A DNA stretch of 64,000 nt from RGIG2206 sp045579085 (GTDB taxonomy: Bacteria; Bacillota; Clostridia; Oscillospirales; Acutalibacteraceae): assembly GCA_045579085.1 (NCBI GenBank), contig JAZNLO010000026.1, positions 1 to 64,000 on the forward strand, given 5' to 3'. Positions within the stretch are counted from its first letter, which is position 1. Each line of letters begins with the position of its first letter. Of this stretch, positions 59,667 to 64,000 are shown in pieces. A model generated the notes under the pieces. It ran no database searches and was not told the origin of the DNA. It worked only from the letters and a program-made list of their open reading frames with translations. The position numbers and the translations under genes were made by a program.

Positions 59667-60893
59667 CTAATAAAATCCAACAGGATGAATTACGTGGTCT
59701 TGCTTTGGGTCAAAACCCGTCAGCTCTGTGTCGGCAAGCAGACTTGCGGGCTGAATACATTTGTTTCCAAACCTGTCCTTGAGCCTGTCGGACACCTCTT
59801 GCAGCTTTTCCATTTTAACTCGGTGCACCTCGTCAACAAAAAAGTTGGTTTGCACGCCTTGCATTATGTCTGTGAGGTCGCTCACCTTGATGCCGATACT
59901 GCGCATCGGGCTTCGCCAGTCATAATTTTTCCTGACAAGCTCTATTCCGGTTCTGACGATTTCATCGGTAAGGTCGGTTGGGCGCTCCAAAACGGTCTGC
60001 CTTGTAAAGCTCCACAGCTCATTCGTGCGCATACTTACCGTCACACACCGCCCAAGCAGACCTTGCTCGCGCAGTCTACGGCCCACGCTGTCGCCTAAAA
60101 CATAGAGCACGCGCGCCGCGTCCTGCAAGCAGGTTAAATCTCTCGGCAAAGTGCTCGAATTTCCCACAGACTTAACCATCTGCAGCTTATCGTACCTCGC
60201 CACAGGTGACGAGTCCAGTCCGTTGGCAAAAAAACTGAGCATATCTCCATTCTTTCCCAACCGCAAGTTCAACGCTCTGCGGTCTGCCCTCGCAAGCTGT
60301 CCGATTGTTGTTATGCCTAAGCCTCTTAGCTTTTCGCCCGTTGCTTTTCCAACACACAGCAAATCAGTCACAGGCAAGGGCCACACGATGTCTTTGAAGT
60401 TATCCTTAGTTATGACTGTGATTGCATCAGGCTTGCGGTAATCACTGCCGAGCTTCGCAAACACCTTGTTAAAGCTTACTCCGATGCTCACTGTTATGCC
60501 AAGCTCAAACTTTATGCGACGGCTGATTTTCTCTGCGATTGCAACTCCGTCCGCCCCCGTAACATCAAGCCACGCCTCGTCAAGCCCGAACGACTCCACG
60601 CAATCGGTGTAGTCGCTGTAAATTTCTCTGGCAAAATGCGAAAACTTCATATAATCCTCAAAAACAGGCGGCACCACAACTAAATCAGGGCACTTGTTGC
60701 GAGCCTGCCAAATCGGCTCGCCCGTCTGGACTCCAAAACGTTTCGCACGCTGATTCTTGGCTAAAATTATGCCGTGACGCTGTTCAACGTCGCCGCCAAC
60801 GGCAACCGCTTTTGACCGAAGTTCAGGATGCTTTAAACACTCAACTGAGGCATAGAACGAATTGCAATCACTATGCAAAACTATTCTCTCCAT
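59667..60893 (-). CDS. dinB: DNA polymerase IV (Y family)
   Basis: 408 aa. The catalytic residues are in VLHSDCNSFYASVE (Asp) and GLDEAWLDVTG (DE). Palm, finger and thumb follow, with a little-finger domain in the last 110 residues, and a C-terminal stretch that may hold the clamp-binding site. It copies damaged DNA. The promoter carries a perfect LexA box. Its partner small protein follows in the operon. Confidence 0.95.
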   Translation of the reverse strand: MERIVLHSDCNSFYASVECLKHPELRSKAVAVGGDVEQRHGIILAKNQRAKRFGVQTGEPIWQARNKCPDLVVVPPVFEDYMKFSHFAREIYSDYTDCVESFGLDEAWLDVTGADGVAIAEKISRRIKFELGITVSIGVSFNKVFAKLGSDYRKPDAITVITKDNFKDIVWPLPVTDLLCVGKATGEKLRGLGITTIGQLARADRRALNLRLGKNGDMLSFFANGLDSSPVARYDKLQMVKSVGNSSTLPRDLTCLQDAARVLYVLGDSVGRRLREQGLLGRCVTVSMRTNELWSFTRQTVLERPTDLTDEIVRTGIELVRKNYDWRSPMRSIGIKVSDLTDIMQGVQTNFFVDEVHRVKMEKLQEVSDRLKDRFGNKCIQPASLLADTELTGFDPKQDHVIHPVGFY

Positions 60894-60926
60894 AAATAAT
60901 GCCCCTCCAAGCGCCCTTACTCAATA

Positions 60927-60940
60927 CGAACAAATGTTCG
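60927..60940 (-). promoter_or_regulatory. LexA (SOS) box of dinB
   Basis: CGAACAAATGTTCG is a perfect match to the Gram-positive LexA consensus CGAAC-N4-GTTCG. It lies just downstream of the dinB -10 box, a blocking position. Confidence 0.92.
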
Positions 60941-60948
60941 GTATTTAT

Positions 60949-60977
60949 AATATAACACCCTTTTCGCCATCTGTCAA
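60949..60977 (-). promoter_or_regulatory. Promoter of dinB
   Basis: On the minus strand TTGACA (60977-60972), 17-base spacer, TATATT (60954-60949). Confidence 0.85.
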
Positions 60978-60993
60978 CAGTAATTTTTTGTAT

Positions 60994-61034
60994 AAAAAAA
61001 TCAGTTAAAGCAAATTGCTTTAACTGATTTTTAT
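60994..61034 (-). terminator. Terminator of gyrA
   Basis: AAAATCAGTTAAAGCAA pairs with the downstream TTGCTTTAACTGATTTT around a short loop; the plus-strand A-run gives the U-run on the leftward transcript. Confidence 0.92.
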
Positions 61035-61037
61035 TAT

Positions 61038-63647
61038 TTATTCAAGCTCGCCTTCGTGCTTCTCAGCGTTCTCCATCAGCGCATTAAACGCTTCCTCAAC
61101 GCCCTCAGGCTTTGACTCTACTTGAGACTCTGCCGTAGTGGGCGGAGTCACTGTTTCAACAACTGTTTCCTCGTCGTCCTCGTCACGAATCTGCTCCTCG
61201 TGCTCTGCAACCTGAACGGCTGTGATATACTCGCCATCCTTTACCCTCATAACACGAACGCCCTTTGCGGTGCGTGCAAAAGTGCTTACTGCGCTTGTGG
61301 CGATACGGATTATGATACCCTGCGAAGTGATGAGAATTGCATCATCGTCTTCAGTAACAGTCTGGATAGAGGTGACCTTGCCGTATTTCTCAACCTTGTA
61401 GTTGGTGATACCCTTGCCGCCTCTGGACTGACAACGGTAATCGCTGAACTCACTGCGACGTCCATAACCTGTTTCGGTTACAGTCATCAGCGTCTTTGTA
61501 TCGTCAACCACAGCCATACCGACAATCTCGTCATCATCGCTGAGAGCGATTGCCTTAACGCCCCTTGCCGTTCTGCCGAGCGGACGTGCATCGTTTTCGT
61601 TGAAGCGGATTGCAACACCGTTGTGAGTTGCAACAACAACGTCATCGTTGCCGTTTGTAAGCTGAACCCAACGCAGCTCGTCGCCCTCGTCAAGCACAAC
61701 TGCTATTACGCCGCCCTTACGTGACGTGTTGTAATTATTAAGCAGCGAACGCTTTATGATACCCTTCTTAGTTACCATACAGAGATATTTCTCTTCGTCA
61801 AACTCCTTTACGTTGAGCATAACGGTGATTTTTTCATCAGGCTGCAACGGCAAAACGTTGATAATATTAAGTCCCTTTGCCGTTCTGGAGCCTTCGGGTA
61901 TCTCGTACGCTTTCAGGCGGTACACTCTGCCAAAATTACTGAAGAACAAAATATAATCGTGGCTTGAGCATACAAACATATAGTCTGTGATGTCTTCTTC
62001 TCTGGTGGACATTCCGTTTACGCCCTTGCCGCCTCTGTGCTGCAAGCGGTAAGTGTCTGACGGCAGGCGCTTAATATAGCCCATCTTTGTCAGCGTTACA
62101 ACCGACTGCTCAACAGGAATCAAGTCCTCGATATCAACCTCGCCGAGAACGTCGGATATTTCGGTGCGACGCTCGTCAACAAACTTATCACGAAGATTGA
62201 GTGACTCGGTTTTAACTATATCAAGGATTCTCTCGTGGCTGGCGAGGATAGCATCGCACTCGCTGATGAATGCGTACTTTTCGTCCAACTCATCAAGAAT
62301 CTTCTGCTTCTCCATTCCCGCAAGCTTACCAAGCTGCATCTGAACGATTGCTGTTGCCTGAATATCGTCAAGACCGAAGCGCTCGCTAAGAGCCTGCTTG
62401 CTTTCGGGGATAGTTGCGCTCTTACGGATAATGTTGATAACCTCATCAATGAAGTCCAGCGCAATTTTCAAGCCCTCAAGGATATGAGCACGCTCTGCCG
62501 CTTTTTTGCGGTCGAACGCGGTGCGGCGACGGATTATGTCGCACTGGAAGTCGATGCAGTTTTGCAGCATCTCCTTGAGTGAAAGCACCTGCGGCTTGCC
62601 GTTTACGATTGCAAGCAAAATTGCGCCAAACGTGGTCTGCAACGAGGTGTATGAATAAAGTTTGTTAAGCACCACCTGCGGATTTGCATCACGGCGCACC
62701 TCAACAATAATGCGGATACCGCCGTCACGCTTAGAAGAATAGTCTACAACATCCTCGATGCCTTCGATTTTCTTCTCGTTTGCAAGGTCATATATATGCT
62801 TAACCAAGTCTTTCTTACGAACCTTATACGGAATCTCGGTTATAACAATGCGGAACTTGCCATTTTTAACCTCTTCAATCTCCGCCTTGCCCCTGATTGT
62901 TATCTTACCTCTACCCGTTGCGTATGCGGCACGGATACCTGCACGGCCCATAATTATGCCGCCTGTTGGGAAGTCGGGTCCCTTAATATGCTGACAAAGC
63001 TCGCTTAAGTCCGCATCGGGATTGTCAATAAGGCAGCACATTCCGTCGATAACCTCGCCGAGATTGTGCGGCGGAATTTCAGTTGCCATACCAACTGCTA
63101 TACCCGATGAGCCGTTAACAAGAAGCTGCGGGAATCTTACAGGAAGCACCTCAGGCTCTTTCAAGCGGTCGTCGTAGTTGGGCATAAAGTCAACTGTGTC
63201 CTTGTCGATATCATCGAGCATATGAACAGACAGTCGATTCATTCTTGTCTCTGTATAACGGTATGCAGCGGCGGGGTAACCGTCGATATTACCGAAGTTT
63301 CCGTGCCCGTCTATAAGCGGATAACGCAACGAGAAGTCCTGCGCCATACGCACCATCGCATCGTAAACAGACGCATCACCGTGCGGATGATAACGTCCAA
63401 GCACAGCACCAACAGTATCTGCACATTTGCGGTATGCCTTGTCCGGAGAGAGACCGTTTTCATACATTGTGTAAAGAATACGGCGGTGAACGGGTTTTAA
63501 TCCGTCACGAACATCGGGCAGAGCACGTCCGACAAGAACAGACATCGAATATTGAAGCATACTGCTGCGCACTTCATCGGCAATTTCAACAGGCAGTATG
63601 TTAGTCTGTTCGTCTTCAGGCCAAAAAACATTTTCTTGTTTTGCCAT
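61038..63647 (-). CDS. gyrA: DNA gyrase subunit A
   Basis: 869 aa. The N-terminal breakage domain has the catalytic Tyr in AAAYRYTETR and the QRDR segment GRYHPHGDASVYDAMVRMAQ, in which the position equal to E. coli Ser83 is Ala92 (followed by Ser93). The C-terminal beta-pinwheel (from about residue 500) carries HRGGKGVNG, a variant of the GyrA box, and repeats such as ARGVKAIALSDDD. The last about 60 residues are acidic. It lies 20 bases after gyrB. Confidence 0.97.
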   Translation of the reverse strand: MAKQENVFWPEDEQTNILPVEIADEVRSSMLQYSMSVLVGRALPDVRDGLKPVHRRILYTMYENGLSPDKAYRKCADTVGAVLGRYHPHGDASVYDAMVRMAQDFSLRYPLIDGHGNFGNIDGYPAAAYRYTETRMNRLSVHMLDDIDKDTVDFMPNYDDRLKEPEVLPVRFPQLLVNGSSGIAVGMATEIPPHNLGEVIDGMCCLIDNPDADLSELCQHIKGPDFPTGGIIMGRAGIRAAYATGRGKITIRGKAEIEEVKNGKFRIVITEIPYKVRKKDLVKHIYDLANEKKIEGIEDVVDYSSKRDGGIRIIVEVRRDANPQVVLNKLYSYTSLQTTFGAILLAIVNGKPQVLSLKEMLQNCIDFQCDIIRRRTAFDRKKAAERAHILEGLKIALDFIDEVINIIRKSATIPESKQALSERFGLDDIQATAIVQMQLGKLAGMEKQKILDELDEKYAFISECDAILASHERILDIVKTESLNLRDKFVDERRTEISDVLGEVDIEDLIPVEQSVVTLTKMGYIKRLPSDTYRLQHRGGKGVNGMSTREEDITDYMFVCSSHDYILFFSNFGRVYRLKAYEIPEGSRTAKGLNIINVLPLQPDEKITVMLNVKEFDEEKYLCMVTKKGIIKRSLLNNYNTSRKGGVIAVVLDEGDELRWVQLTNGNDDVVVATHNGVAIRFNENDARPLGRTARGVKAIALSDDDEIVGMAVVDDTKTLMTVTETGYGRRSEFSDYRCQSRGGKGITNYKVEKYGKVTSIQTVTEDDDAILITSQGIIIRIATSAVSTFARTAKGVRVMRVKDGEYITAVQVAEHEEQIRDEDDEETVVETVTPPTTAESQVESKPEGVEEAFNALMENAEKHEGELE

Positions 63648-63667
63648 TTTTGTTTCTCTCCTTTCTC

Positions 63668-64000
63668 TTAGATATCAAGGTCAGTCGCATAAACTGCGTT
63701 TTCTTCTATAAACTTTCTTCTGGGCTCTACTTCGTCACCCATAAGCATTGTAAAGGTTTGGTCTGCAAGCTCTGCGTCAGCTATGTTTACCTGCAACAGA
63801 GTGCGGCGCTCAGGGTCAAGTGTGGTTTCCCAGAGCTGCTCGGGGTTCATTTCACCAAGACCTTTGTAACGCTGTACGTCTGCGTTGCCGCCCAGCTTTT
63901 CGATATACATTGTCTTTTCCTCGTCGGTAAACGCATCAAAATGCTGCTTGCCCTTCATAACTCTGTAAAGCGGCGGCTGTGCGAGGTAAATATGGCCTGT
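63668..64000 (-). CDS. gyrB: DNA gyrase subunit B, C-terminal part (5' end beyond the window)
   Basis: 111 codons are seen. TGHIYLAQPPLYRVMKGKQ is the family block after the TOPRIM domain, and ADVQRYKGLGEMNPEQLWETT with RRKFIEENA is the conserved GyrB C-terminus. ParE is similar, but the directly following gyrA identifies it. The frame is open to the window edge. Confidence 0.93.
   Translation of the reverse strand, partial: TGHIYLAQPPLYRVMKGKQHFDAFTDEEKTMYIEKLGGNADVQRYKGLGEMNPEQLWETTLDPERRTLLQVNIADAELADQTFTMLMGDEVEPRRKFIEENAVYATDLDI

Overview
The window looks like chromosome of an anaerobic, Gram-positive-type Firmicute, most likely a gut-type Clostridia (Oscillospiraceae/Ruminococcaceae-like; inferred from gene content and moderate GC, not from any database search). 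Supporting signs are a perfect CIRCE element with an hrcA-grpE-dnaK-dnaJ operon, Rex, mini-ribonuclease III, the Prp protease next to an N-terminally extended L27, the YfmF/YfmH pair, a Bacillus-type LexA box, rubrerythrin, a glycyl-radical enzyme with its activase, a class B-type sortase, and RBS and promoter sequences close to the Gram-positive consensus. No CRISPR array, insertion sequence, integrase or prophage was seen. Nearly all of the window is core chromosome.

Layout. 1-9.7 kb: a secreted protein cut by the window edge, a sugar-ABC ATPase, a DUF4830 protein, an S1-repeat protein, a TtcA-family tRNA thiolase, rplM-rpsI, and a GtrA/FAD-oxidoreductase/UPF0340 cluster. 9.8-15 kb: a two-gene glycyl-radical enzyme system, an OmpR-type two-component system and a 30-aa small ORF. 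15.1-17.9 kb: rplU-prp-rpmA-obg-mrnC. 18-29 kb: DUF1846 protein, O-antigen-ligase-like protein with an SPFH/NfeD pair, Rex, a GntR-regulated ABC exporter, a DUF1540 mini-protein, galU with a RING/DUF2628 protein, and a P-loop ATPase. 29.1-36.4 kb: a NifS-type desulfurase, ThiI, two paralogous CinA-like/sortase fusion proteins (the second apparently catalytically dead), a COG2426 membrane protein and rubrerythrin.

36.5-45 kb: an ABC-F protein, mgtE with a structured leader, and the heat-shock operon. 45-52.3 kb: a DUF4282 protein, a tRNA remnant, tRNA-Arg(ACG), and a leftward ftsE-ftsX-M23-M23-S41 envelope operon downstream of a PucR-type regulator. 52.6-59.4 kb: yfmF-yfmH-lgt-folD plus a secreted protein and a serine hydrolase. 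59.4-64 kb: an SOS-controlled dinB operon, then gyrA and the end of gyrB. gyrB-gyrA often lies near the replication origin, so the right edge may approach oriC.

The most unusual items are: (i) the tandem membrane proteins joining a CinA/MoaB-like domain to a sortase domain, one intact in the catalytic His/Cys/Arg and one lacking all three; (ii) an Lgt with an extra N-terminal membrane segment and a C-terminal J-domain-like tail without HPD; (iii) an mgtE leader with a short ORF and a hairpin that covers the Shine-Dalgarno (SD) sequence; (iv) a 30-aa ORF whose SD lies in an inverted repeat; (v) a small glycyl-radical enzyme with a Cys-Trp-Glu active site; (vi) a tRNA fragment lacking its anticodon arm. 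Start codons were often moved from the longest possible ORF to the one preceded by a proper SD or lying downstream of a recognisable promoter; each such case is stated.
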